A stretch of DNA of 12,980 nucleotides from contig JAEWOA010000166.1 of the NCBI GenBank assembly GCA_023461115.1, positions 1-12,980 on the forward strand. The letters run 5' to 3'. Source of the stretch: Actinomycetes bacterium (lineage in GTDB: Bacteria; Actinomycetota; Actinomycetes; Actinomycetales; Cellulomonadaceae). The stretch's first letter is position 1. Every line of letters begins with the position of its first letter. A program made the translations under genes and the position numbers. Below, one piece after another: positions 1 through 6,827 of the stretch. The notes under the pieces are model-generated. The model was given only the letters and a program-made list of their open reading frames with translations, was not told where the DNA came from and searched no databases.

Positions 1-373
1 GCTCGGGGATCTCCGCGAGCCGCGCGTCGCCCGCGTTGAGGTCCGCGTGCGCGGACAGCGCGTGCGCCGCGGCGCCGACCACGTCGTCGGCGCCGTACGC
101 GCCCGCGTACCGCTCCAGCAGGGCAGTCAGCCGCAACGCGGCCTCGATGCCGTGGCCCGGCTCGGGATCCGGCAGCGCGAGGCCCTTCTCCAGGTTGTGG
201 TAGCGCTCGGTGACCTTGGCGCGCAGGTTCTCGCGCGTGCCGAACGGCCCGAGCGACGACGAGTGGCGCTCGTAGCGGCCGCGGTCGTAGCGGTACGAGC
301 CGCGCAGCCGACGCCGCGCCTGCCACGAGCGCACCTGGCTCTTGATGCGGTGCTTCATCGCCGCAAGGCCCAC
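1..373 (-). CDS. Nitroreductase-like protein of polysaccharide clusters, N-terminal part (partial)
   Basis: Only the first 124 codons are present; the gene runs off the left edge of the window. The N-terminus is basic (several Lys/Arg in residues 7-36) and is followed by a block around residues 58-75 reading YHNLEKGLALPDPEPGHG. I recognise this His-x-x-Glu-Lys-Gly-Leu ... Pro-Gly-x-Gly pattern from the leader of nitroreductase-family proteins found in capsule and exopolysaccharide clusters, whose flavin-binding domain comes later and would lie outside this window. The exact reaction of those proteins is not well established. The start chosen is GTG at 373, because GGAGG (381-385 on the minus strand) sits 7 bases upstream. 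GTG at 379 is too close to that site, and ATG at 358 is a later alternative. A TACACT box on the minus strand (420-415) could be its -10, but I see no matching -35. The assignment rests on one motif, so it is moderate. Confidence 0.5.
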   Translation of the reverse strand, partial: MGLAAMKHRIKSQVRSWQARRRLRGSYRYDRGRYERHSSSLGPFGTRENLRAKVTERYHNLEKGLALPDPEPGHGIEAALRLTALLERYAGAYGADDVVGAAAHALSAHADLNAGDARLAEIPE

Positions 374-424
374 GACCACTCCTCCGTCGCCCGAATCACC
401 ACAAGTGGGACACGAGTGTACGAG

Positions 425-460
425 CGACGGGCCGGGCCCCACGAGGAGCCCGGCCCGTCG
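425..460 (-). terminator. GC-rich hairpin after the purine permease gene
   Basis: A perfect 13-base inverted repeat, CGACGGGCCGGGC at 425-437 and its complement at 448-460, encloses a 10-base loop. It begins 14 bases past the stop codon of the permease gene and lies before the start of the next minus-strand gene. The position and strength fit a transcription terminator for the permease. No T-run follows on the minus strand, which is common for hairpin terminators in high-GC actinobacteria. It also separates the permease transcript from the downstream nitroreductase-like gene. Confidence 0.75.
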
Positions 461-473
461 AGCGGGTGAAACG

Positions 474-1928
474 TCAGCCGACGAGCTGCTCGATCGGCCC
501 ACGGACGAAGTACAGGACGAACAGGACCGTGATCACCCACATCAGCGGGTGGATCTTGCGGAGCTTGCCCGTGACGATCTGCAGCACGACGTACAGGATG
601 ACGCCGGCGCCGATGCCCGCCGTGATCGAGTACGTGAACGGCATCAGGATCATCGCGAAGAACGCGGGGATCGCGACCGTGTAGTCCTTCCAGTCGATGT
701 CCAGCACCTGCGTGACCATCAGGAAGCCGACGACGACCAGCGCGGGAGCGGCCGCCTCCGACGGGATGACCGCCACGAGCGGCGCCAGGAACGTCGCCAG
801 CAGGAACGCGATGCCCGTGGTGACCGACGCGAGGCCCGTGCGGGCGCCGTCGCCGACACCCGCGGCCGACTCGATGTAGGACGTGTTCGACGAGATGCCC
901 GCGGCGCCACCGGCGGCGGCGGCGAGCGAGTCGACGATCAGGATCTGCTCCGACTTCGGCGGGTTGCCGTTCTCGTCGAGCAGGCCCGCCTCGCCACCCA
1001 CGGCGACCATCGTGCCCATGGTGTCGAAGAAGTCCGCCAACAGCAGCGAGAACACCAGCAGGACGACCGCGATGATCCCGATCTTCCCCACCGAGCCGAA
1101 CAGCGAGAAGTGGCCGAGCAGCGAGAAGTCGGGCGTGTCCACCACGGTGTCGGGGAGCTTCGGCGTGGTCAGCTTCCACGACACGTCCGCGATCGCCTCG
1201 ACCACGATCGCCAGGACCGTCGTCGTGAGGATCGAGATGAGGATCGCGCCGCGGACCTTCTTGACCATCAGGATGATCGTCAGGAGCAGGCCGAACACGA
1301 ACACGGCCACGGGCCACGACGCGATCGAGCCGCCGATGCCCAACTGCACCGGCGTCGCCGGGCCGAAGTCGGAGCCCGGGATCCACGGCACGGTGACGAA
1401 GCCCGCGTCGAAGAATCCGATGAACGCGATGAACAGGCCGATGCCGACGCTGATCGCGGTCTTGAGCCACGTCGGGACCGCATTGAACACGGCCTGCCGG
1501 AACCCGGTCAGCACCAGGACCAGGATGATGAGGCCCTCGAGCACCACGATGCCCATGGCATCGGCCCAGGTCATGCCCGGGAGCGCGGCGATCGAGAACG
1601 CCACCACCGCGTTGAGCCCGAGCCCGGTGGCGAGCGCGAGCGGGAAGTTCGCGACGACGCCCATGAGGATCGTCAGGACGCCGGCGACCAGGGCGGTCGT
1701 CGCGGCGATCGTCGCGGCCTCGGCCAGCGGCTGGCCGGTGCCGTCCATGCCGCCGAGGATGATCGGGTTGAGGACGATGATGTAAGCCATCGTGAAGAAC
1801 GTGACGAGACCGCCGCGGATCTCCGTGCCGATCGTCGAGCCACGCTCGGTGATCTTGAAGTAGCGGTCGATGGCGTTCTTGGGGGCGGGGGGTGCGGTGC
1901 GCGCCGGAGGCGCATCGGTCGAAGCCAT
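474..1928 (-). CDS. NCS2-family purine permease, AzgA type
   Basis: A 484-residue polytopic membrane protein, close to the usual length of AzgA-type nucleobase transporters. These carry adenine, guanine or hypoxanthine into the cell, probably by proton symport. Family hallmarks in order are: an N-terminal cytoplasmic tail (1-37), GLGLNAVVAF (102-111), DFFDTMGT (299-306), SSNTSYIESAAGV (346-358) and GARTGLASV (361-369). Hydrophobic segments fill most of the remainder, and the C-terminus is hydrophobic up to the last residues. The start is ATG at 1928. No convincing Shine-Dalgarno sequence precedes it, so it may be read from a short or absent leader. It is divergent from rfbA and followed by a hairpin terminator, so it is probably a single-gene transcript unrelated to the polysaccharide locus. 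The family is secure; the exact purine cannot be told from sequence. Confidence 0.93.
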   Translation of the reverse strand: MASTDAPPARTAPPAPKNAIDRYFKITERGSTIGTEIRGGLVTFFTMAYIIVLNPIILGGMDGTGQPLAEAATIAATTALVAGVLTILMGVVANFPLALATGLGLNAVVAFSIAALPGMTWADAMGIVVLEGLIILVLVLTGFRQAVFNAVPTWLKTAISVGIGLFIAFIGFFDAGFVTVPWIPGSDFGPATPVQLGIGGSIASWPVAVFVFGLLLTIILMVKKVRGAILISILTTTVLAIVVEAIADVSWKLTTPKLPDTVVDTPDFSLLGHFSLFGSVGKIGIIAVVLLVFSLLLADFFDTMGTMVAVGGEAGLLDENGNPPKSEQILIVDSLAAAAGGAAGISSNTSYIESAAGVGDGARTGLASVTTGIAFLLATFLAPLVAVIPSEAAAPALVVVGFLMVTQVLDIDWKDYTVAIPAFFAMILMPFTYSITAGIGAGVILYVVLQIVTGKLRKIHPLMWVITVLFVLYFVRGPIEQLVG

Positions 1929-1944
1929 GCGCGAGAGTGTGGCA

Positions 1945-1974
1945 GAGCAGAGGCATTCGGTTGTAGGTCTGCTC
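1945..1974. promoter_or_regulatory. Short inverted repeat upstream of the purine permease
   Basis: GAGCAGA at 1945-1951 pairs with TCTGCTC at 1968-1974 across a 16-base spacer, just upstream of the permease start. It could be an operator for a dimeric regulator or a small leader hairpin. Seven-base arms can occur by chance in such GC-rich DNA. I do not see the conserved core of a purine riboswitch here. Confidence 0.25.
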
Positions 1975-2018
1975 CGTTATCTGAGCGGCGATTCCCCCAC
2001 GAACCAGAAAAGAACCGC

Positions 2019-2024
2019 CATAAT
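2019..2024 (+). promoter_or_regulatory. Candidate -10 box of rfbA
   Basis: CATAAT at 2019-2024 differs by one base from the TATAAT consensus. It ends 8 bases before the rfbA ATG, so transcription would start at or within a few bases of the start codon, giving a leaderless mRNA. This fits the absence of any Shine-Dalgarno sequence before the ATG. No clear TTGACA-like -35 element is visible at the expected spacing near 1996-2001, which lowers confidence. Confidence 0.45.
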
Positions 2025-2032
2025 CGGCCACC

Positions 2033-2896
2033 ATGCGGGGCATCATCCTGGCCGGCGGGTCCGGCACGCGGCTTCATCCGATCACCTTGGGCGTAAGCAA
2101 GCAGCTCGTGCCGGTGTGGGACAAGCCGATGATCTACTACCCGCTGTCCACGCTGATGCTCGCCGGCATCCGCGACGTCCTGGTCATCACCACGCCCCAC
2201 GACGCGCCCCAGTTCGAGCGTCTCCTCGGTGACGGATCGCAGTTCGGCATCTCCCTCACTTACGCAGTGCAGGCGGAGCCCAACGGCCTGGCGCAGGCGT
2301 TCGTGATCGGCTCGTCGTTCGTCGGGAGCGAGAAGGTGGCCCTCGTCCTGGGCGACAACATCTTCTACGGCACCGGCCTGGGCTCCCAGCTGCTGCGCTT
2401 CGCCGACGTCGACGGCGCCGCGGTGTTCGCGTACCGCGTGTCCGACCCCACCGCCTACGGCGTCGTCGAGTTCGACGACGCCGGCCGCGCGCTGTCCCTC
2501 GAGGAGAAGCCCGCCGCGCCGCGCTCGTCGTACGCCATCCCCGGCCTGTACTTCTACGACAACGACGTCGTCGCGATCGCGTCGTCGCTCACGCCCTCGC
2601 CCCGCGGCGAGTACGAGATCACCGACGTCAACCGCGCCTACCTGGAGGCCGGGCGCCTCCACGTCGAGGTGCTGCCCCGCGGCACCGCGTGGCTGGACAC
2701 CGGCACGTTCGAGTCGCTGCTCAACGCGAGCGACTACGTGCGCGCGATCGAGGCGCGGCAGGGGCTCAAGATCGGCGCGCCCGAGGAGGTCGCCTGGCGG
2801 CGCGGGTTCCTGTCCGACGACGAGCTGCGCTCGCGCGCCGCCGCACTCGGCAAGTCCGGCTACGGCGCGTACCTACTGGGCCTACTCGACGAGTAG
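2033..2896 (+). CDS. rfbA: Glucose-1-phosphate thymidylyltransferase (RmlA/RfbA)
   Basis: Joins glucose-1-phosphate and dTTP to give dTDP-glucose and pyrophosphate, the first step towards dTDP-L-rhamnose and other dTDP-deoxysugars, in the cytoplasm. At 287 residues it matches the usual length. Signature elements are the nucleotide-binding loop GGSGTRL (8-14), SKQLVPV (22-28), KPMIYYPLSTL (31-41), QAEPNGLAQA (80-89), LGDN (106-109, with metal-binding Asp108), YGVVEF (142-147), EEKP (157-160), EYEITDVN (193-200) and WLDTGT (220-225, with Asp222). All expected catalytic positions are intact. The start is ATG at 2033; no ribosome binding site is visible, and a -10-like box lies just upstream. It is convergent with the polysaccharide operon and shares a stop-codon hairpin with it. 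Partners rmlB, rmlC and rmlD are not in this window. Its GC content looks higher than that of the adjacent operon, as expected for a conserved chromosomal gene. Confidence 0.97.
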   Translation: MRGIILAGGSGTRLHPITLGVSKQLVPVWDKPMIYYPLSTLMLAGIRDVLVITTPHDAPQFERLLGDGSQFGISLTYAVQAEPNGLAQAFVIGSSFVGSEKVALVLGDNIFYGTGLGSQLLRFADVDGAAVFAYRVSDPTAYGVVEFDDAGRALSLEEKPAAPRSSYAIPGLYFYDNDVVAIASSLTPSPRGEYEITDVNRAYLEAGRLHVEVLPRGTAWLDTGTFESLLNASDYVRAIEARQGLKIGAPEEVAWRRGFLSDDELRSRAAALGKSGYGAYLLGLLDE

Positions 2897-2927
2897 CGCC
2901 GACACCAGCGATCGGCTCCGCTACTCG
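2890..2927. terminator. Bidirectional hairpin overlapping both convergent stop codons
   Basis: Outer arms CGAGTAGC (2890-2897) and GCTACTCG (2920-2927) pair perfectly. An inner stem, GCCGA (2898-2902) with TCGGC (2912-2916), closes a 9-base loop, leaving a 3-base bulge on one side. The TAG of rfbA (2894-2896) lies in one arm, and the TAG of the oppositely oriented acyltransferase (2923-2921) lies in the other. With only 24 bases between the two genes, this single structure is the obvious terminator for both directions. Confidence 0.7.
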
Positions 2928-4054
2928 ACTTTGGTGCGGCGTCGATCGAGGGTCGCGCCGAGATCGCGCGAGAGACGATGGATGGGACGCTCGATCCACC
3001 GGTAGAAGGCCATCGCCACGCCCAGCGCAATGGGAACGGGTATCACGACCCACCACCAGGGCCTCGACGGGCCACCCAGGTACGCGACCGCCAGCACGAT
3101 CGGCTCGTGCACGAGGTAGAGCGAGAACGAGATCGCGCCTAGCCAGCGGAACGCTCGTATCGACAACCCGCGGGCGATCTCCACGCGTGCGAAGGCGAGT
3201 GCCACGAGGGTCACTGCAGCCGCGGCGACAACAGCGTTCGATGCACCCAACACCCACCGAGACGTCAGGCCGAGTGCCGCGACGCCGGCCAGGCCGTAGG
3301 CGGCACCGACGGGGAGCCGCTGGACATGCCGTGTGATCGCCTGGTGCTTCGCCGCGAGCAGCGAGCCGAGCGCGAAGACCGGTAGGTACTGCGACGCGAG
3401 GTTGACGGGGAACGCGATCAAGCCGAGCAGCGCGAGTGCGGCGAGAGCACCGATCACACGGCTCCGAGCGACCCACAGCGCCGCCACCGCGAACACCGGA
3501 AGGAGCACGGAGAACCAGACCTCCCATTGCAGCGACCACAAGGGGGACACGACTCTCGAGACTCCTGCCACGAGGCTGAGGTCATGAAGGAGCCCGCCGG
3601 GGCTCGGGTCCCCACGGCTCGCGAGCCATGGGCCCCACTCCGCGCCGTGTCCGCGCGGCACGAGCCACGCGAGCAACGTGCCAACAAGCGCGATGGGCAC
3701 AACTGGTCCGTACAGCCGGAGCAGACGCCGCGGGTAGTACGAGACAACGTCGAGGCGGGTCCTCGTGAGCGGGAGCACCAACACGAACCCGCTCAGGACG
3801 AAGAACACGGTGACCGCTTCTCCGCCAGCCCACACGAGGTGCAGCGGGGTCCACGCGGCGACCACCACCGGCCAGGCAGACGCCTGGGGCGTGCCCCCGA
3901 AGTACGGCGCTGCGAGCGCGGGAACCGTCAACAAGCAGTGGTGGACGAGGACGACGACTGCGGCAATGCCTCGTAGGCCATCGAGCCCAGGGGCGCGGGG
4001 CGGCGCCTCGGGCGCTGTGGGCTTCGCGCGAGAATCGCTCCCGTTCGGACTCAT
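2921..4054 (-). CDS. OafA/YrhL-type membrane acyltransferase (acyltransferase 3 family)
   Basis: A 377-residue integral membrane protein of the family that transfers acetyl or other acyl groups onto surface carbohydrates. Motifs are GLDGLRGIAAVVVLVHH (23-39), where the paired His38-His39 follow the conserved Leu-Asp-Gly-Leu-Arg-Gly; VFFVLSGFVLV (83-93); YYPRRLLRLYG (106-116), with the conserved arginines; LWSLQWEVWF (172-181); and WLGAISFSLYLVHEP (304-318) followed by FYRWIERPI (350-358). It ends soon after the membrane domain and has no SGNH domain. It is the last gene of the eight-gene operon. Its ATG at 4054 overlaps the flippase TGA as ATGA, and no Shine-Dalgarno sequence precedes it, suggesting translational coupling. 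Within the locus it most likely O-acylates a sugar of the repeat unit. The acyl group and target sugar cannot be read from sequence. Confidence 0.92.
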   Translation of the reverse strand: MSPNGSDSRAKPTAPEAPPRAPGLDGLRGIAAVVVLVHHCLLTVPALAAPYFGGTPQASAWPVVVAAWTPLHLVWAGGEAVTVFFVLSGFVLVLPLTRTRLDVVSYYPRRLLRLYGPVVPIALVGTLLAWLVPRGHGAEWGPWLASRGDPSPGGLLHDLSLVAGVSRVVSPLWSLQWEVWFSVLLPVFAVAALWVARSRVIGALAALALLGLIAFPVNLASQYLPVFALGSLLAAKHQAITRHVQRLPVGAAYGLAGVAALGLTSRWVLGASNAVVAAAAVTLVALAFARVEIARGLSIRAFRWLGAISFSLYLVHEPIVLAVAYLGGPSRPWWWVVIPVPIALGVAMAFYRWIERPIHRLSRDLGATLDRRRTKVE

Positions 4055-5334
4055 GCGCCGGTGCCCGAGAGCTTGGCCGAGAGTAGGGCGTGTCGCCGTA
4101 CCGCCGCCGGCAACTGCCGAGCGAGCACTGCGGCCTCAGCGACGAGTTCCCCGACCAGGCCACCGGCAGCCCCGAATCGCCACGCGAGCACGACAAGCGA
4201 CGGAAGCCCGACGACCGCGCCAGCGAACGCGCTCCGAGACACCGAAGCAACGTCGCCGAGCGCCACGAGCCAGATCCCGCCGACGCCACGAGACGCGCAC
4301 GTCAACACGATGACGCCACAACTGAGCGCCACCAAGGAACTCGAGACGTCGACAATGCCCGAGAAGAGCACAGATACCGCGAGATCGAACACAATCGCGT
4401 AGACCGTGGCCGCGAGGATCCCGATCGCAAAGCAAGCGGCCGCGGCGCGGCGCGCACGCAGGAGTCGCGCACGCCGCGACACCTCAACCGCAACCCAGCC
4501 TTGAAGTGCGTTCGGCACGAGCTGCATTCCCGCGAGAGTGAAGCGCTGTAACCGTTCGACCACCGAGAAGACGGCGACCGCCTGGGGTGCGACGAGCGCC
4601 ACGATCGCGACAGGAAGCGTGATGTAGGCAGCAGATGCGAGGCGTCCTGATGTGGGGCCCAGCAGTTTGGGAACGAGCCGTAGGACGCGGTGCCACGGAA
4701 CGTAGGTCCAGGCGTCCCAGCGCACGCCCGTGGTCACCACCGCGAGCACCGGCGGCACGCCCGCCGCCACGAGGACGAGCACCGCGTACGCCGCGAGGGG
4801 CGCACCGAGGCTTAATGCGATCGCGGCGCCGCACGCGAACGCGAGTCGCGGTATCGCATCGGTAACCACCGCGCGTGCAGGCGCTGCCGTCCCGACGAAG
4901 AACCAGGTCGAGCTCAGGCCGAACAGAGCGGCGGCCGCGGCGACACAACCCGACTCAGGCACGTGGTCACGGACGACGAGCATGGCGACACCGGCGGACA
5001 GCGGGACGACGACGACTGCCGCGACGAGACGGATCCGCAGCGAGACAGCCAGAAAGCGTCTGCGTGACGCGTCACTCATGCGCGCGACTCGCTGCGTTCC
5101 GATCAGCCCGAAGCCAAGGTCGATGGCAACCGCGCCGGCGGCACCAAGCGATTGGGCGGTCGCAATTGCGGCCCAGCCGTCAGCTCCGAACCGCGAGGTC
5201 ACCGCAGGAACGGTGACGAGCGGCGTCAGCACGGTGATCGCCGTGTAGAGCGCGAAGCCAGCGGCCCGTCGGCCGAGCGAACCCGCGCCGTGCGGCAGGC
5301 GTCCGCGAGCGGGCCACCGTGCCGGCGATCCCAC
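4051..5334 (-). CDS. Wzx-like polysaccharide flippase (MATE/MVF-type)
   Basis: A 427-residue, very hydrophobic protein with the repeated membrane-segment pattern of lipid-linked oligosaccharide flippases. It would move the undecaprenyl-linked repeat unit across the membrane for polymerisation. The opening helix (about 24-45) is followed by SRFGADGWAAIATAQSLG (47-64) and IDLGFGLIGTQRVAR (71-85). The Asp-Leu-Gly-x-Gly stretch after the second helix is typical of Wzx proteins. The reading frame stays open far upstream to 6165, but that part is a shadow of the polymerase gene. The start chosen is GTG at 5334, in a TAGTG overlap with the polymerase stop and with an AGAAGGGA stretch upstream. The frame closes at TGA 4053-4051, overlapping the acyltransferase ATG. 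Part of its C-terminal coding region has lower GC than neighbouring genes. The flippase role is inferred from fold pattern and context; flippases show little primary sequence conservation. Confidence 0.85.
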   Translation of the reverse strand: MGSPARWPARGRLPHGAGSLGRRAAGFALYTAITVLTPLVTVPAVTSRFGADGWAAIATAQSLGAAGAVAIDLGFGLIGTQRVARMSDASRRRFLAVSLRIRLVAAVVVVPLSAGVAMLVVRDHVPESGCVAAAAALFGLSSTWFFVGTAAPARAVVTDAIPRLAFACGAAIALSLGAPLAAYAVLVLVAAGVPPVLAVVTTGVRWDAWTYVPWHRVLRLVPKLLGPTSGRLASAAYITLPVAIVALVAPQAVAVFSVVERLQRFTLAGMQLVPNALQGWVAVEVSRRARLLRARRAAAACFAIGILAATVYAIVFDLAVSVLFSGIVDVSSSLVALSCGVIVLTCASRGVGGIWLVALGDVASVSRSAFAGAVVGLPSLVVLAWRFGAAGGLVGELVAEAAVLARQLPAAVRRHALLSAKLSGTGA

Positions 5335-6827
5335 TAGCGCCCGGTCCCTTCTGGCTGGCGGGGCGTCATCCCGTCCGACCGATCCCAGCGCGCGGCGCCC
5401 CCGATCGCCAGGCCCAGCACGACGGGCCACACGGCGTTCCAGGGGTTCACATCGAGCATGTCTACCGTGAACGACCGGACGATGAGCGCCGTCAGGACCG
5501 CCGCGAGCGCGACTCCCACATCCCGCGATCCGTGGCGCACCTGACGGTGCACGCCGACGATGGCCGCGCCCACGACGAGCGCCAAGCCGAGCGCGCCGAT
5601 CGTCCCCGTCTCGAGGAACAGCTTGAGCCAACTGTTGTCGACTGTGGCCAAGCTGGCCGCGGACGAGTTGACATCGAGCGATCGTTGGGCCGAGAAGAGC
5701 TCCGGCGCGTACCCCCCGAAGCCGTCGCCGATGAGAAACGTCCTCGAGCCGGCCTGGGAGAGCCGGCCGGACCACACGGCGTCCCGCGCGATCGCGCTCG
5801 GGTCGCGCGCACCGAAGATCTCTCCGAACGACCCGAGGAGGCGGGTCAGCGACGGTACCCCGCTCCGCACGACCGCAGCGGCCGCGACGGTCGCGGCGAG
5901 CGTCCCGGCGGCGACGACAGCGAGCGCGCGCGGCCCACGGAGAATGCAGATCACGGCGATGGCCGCCGCGAGCGACACCAGACCGCCGCGCGACCCGGTC
6001 AGGACGATTCCCCAGACGAACACCGCGACGAGCGTGGCGAGGGCCGCTGACGTATGGATCGCCTCGCCTCGGATGATGGCGCAGACCGCCACGACGATGG
6101 CGACGACAAGGATGGTCGCAAGGTCGTTGGGGTTCATGACCCATCCGGTGTAACGCGTGAGCCATTCAGCGCTGGCTCGGTCGTACTGGGTTCCCACGAC
6201 GAGAAGTCCGCCCCACGTGCCCGAGACGAGGCCAGCAACTTGAAGGCCCACTCCAGCCATCTGCACGCAGGCAGACGCGACAGCACCCCAGGCGGCCGCC
6301 GACGCCGTGCCCGGGCGGCGCACCATCAACATGAACAGCGGGAAGAACATCACCCAGTTCACCAGCCGGGCCACGCCGTAGAACGTGCTAGACGCTCCGA
6401 GCGCCGCCATGACCAGGGCGAGCCCGAGCATCAGGAGCCCGGCGCGCGCGGCGCGCGGCAGGTGCGGGCGCGGGCCGGCCGACGCTCCCACTGCAATGGT
6501 GGCCGCTACAGCAACGCCGAGCCGCACCCACGTTCCCCATGCGCCAACGGCTGGGGCGACTGGCGCGACCACGAGCGCAACGACGACGAGCCAGCCTGTC
6601 GCGGTGCGGGGCGCCGCACGATAGAGGCCAAGTGCCCCGGCCGACAGGAGTGCCGCGAGGAGCGCGAGTGGAGCGAGCGCGACCACTGGACTCGCGCCTG
6701 CCACACGGAGACCTGCCGCCAGTAGAGCTGCGGCAATGCTCGCCACTCCAACGAGCGCGCCTGTGCTGCCCTCGTAGCGCGTCCCCCGGCCCGCGGTGCG
6801 GCTCGGCGTCGTGGTCGTGGTCGTCAT
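5334..6827 (-). CDS. O-antigen ligase / Wzy-like polymerase family membrane protein
   Basis: A 497-residue polytopic membrane protein. After an unusual Thr-rich N-terminus (residues 2-7 all Thr) come paired hydrophobic segments. The family marks are NPND (232-235), TGSRGG (277-282), a large extracytoplasmic loop (about 321-400) with GDGFGGY (367-373), and DNSWLKLFLETGTIG (397-411) before the last helices. The Asn-Pro-Asn, Gly-Ser-Arg-Gly-Gly and Asp-Asn-x-x-Leu features are shared by Wzy polymerases and WaaL ligases. As this is a Gram-positive-type locus with a flippase and chain-length protein, the polymerase role (joining repeat units outside the membrane) is preferred. The ATG at 6827 overlaps the preceding TGA as ATGA, and the gene ends in TAG overlapping the flippase GTG. 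Family is secure; polymerase versus ligase is inferred from context. Confidence 0.9.
   Translation of the reverse strand: MTTTTTTPSRTAGRGTRYEGSTGALVGVASIAAALLAAGLRVAGASPVVALAPLALLAALLSAGALGLYRAAPRTATGWLVVVALVVAPVAPAVGAWGTWVRLGVAVAATIAVGASAGPRPHLPRAARAGLLMLGLALVMAALGASSTFYGVARLVNWVMFFPLFMLMVRRPGTASAAAWGAVASACVQMAGVGLQVAGLVSGTWGGLLVVGTQYDRASAEWLTRYTGWVMNPNDLATILVVAIVVAVCAIIRGEAIHTSAALATLVAVFVWGIVLTGSRGGLVSLAAAIAVICILRGPRALAVVAAGTLAATVAAAAVVRSGVPSLTRLLGSFGEIFGARDPSAIARDAVWSGRLSQAGSRTFLIGDGFGGYAPELFSAQRSLDVNSSAASLATVDNSWLKLFLETGTIGALGLALVVGAAIVGVHRQVRHGSRDVGVALAAVLTALIVRSFTVDMLDVNPWNAVWPVVLGLAIGGAARWDRSDGMTPRQPEGTGR

Noticed and set aside
1929..2032. Possible purine riboswitch before the permease
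   Set aside because: The gap is short and I could not find the conserved riboswitch core or its three-stem layout. Only a 7-base inverted repeat was visible.
342..2096. Long plus-strand open frame antisense to the purine permease (584 codons)
   Set aside because: The translation is almost all Arg, Asp, His and Glu with no recognisable domain. It mirrors a well-supported membrane transporter on the other strand and is the usual high-GC shadow frame.
1673..2662. 329-codon minus-strand open frame across rfbA and the permease start
   Set aside because: It crosses two confidently assigned genes and a promoter region in another frame, and has no recognisable motif.
5335..6165. Upstream extension of the flippase reading frame on the minus strand
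   Set aside because: It lies wholly within the polymerase gene in another frame, is Arg-rich and hydrophilic, and has no family features. The flippase begins at GTG 5334, where its first helix starts soon after.
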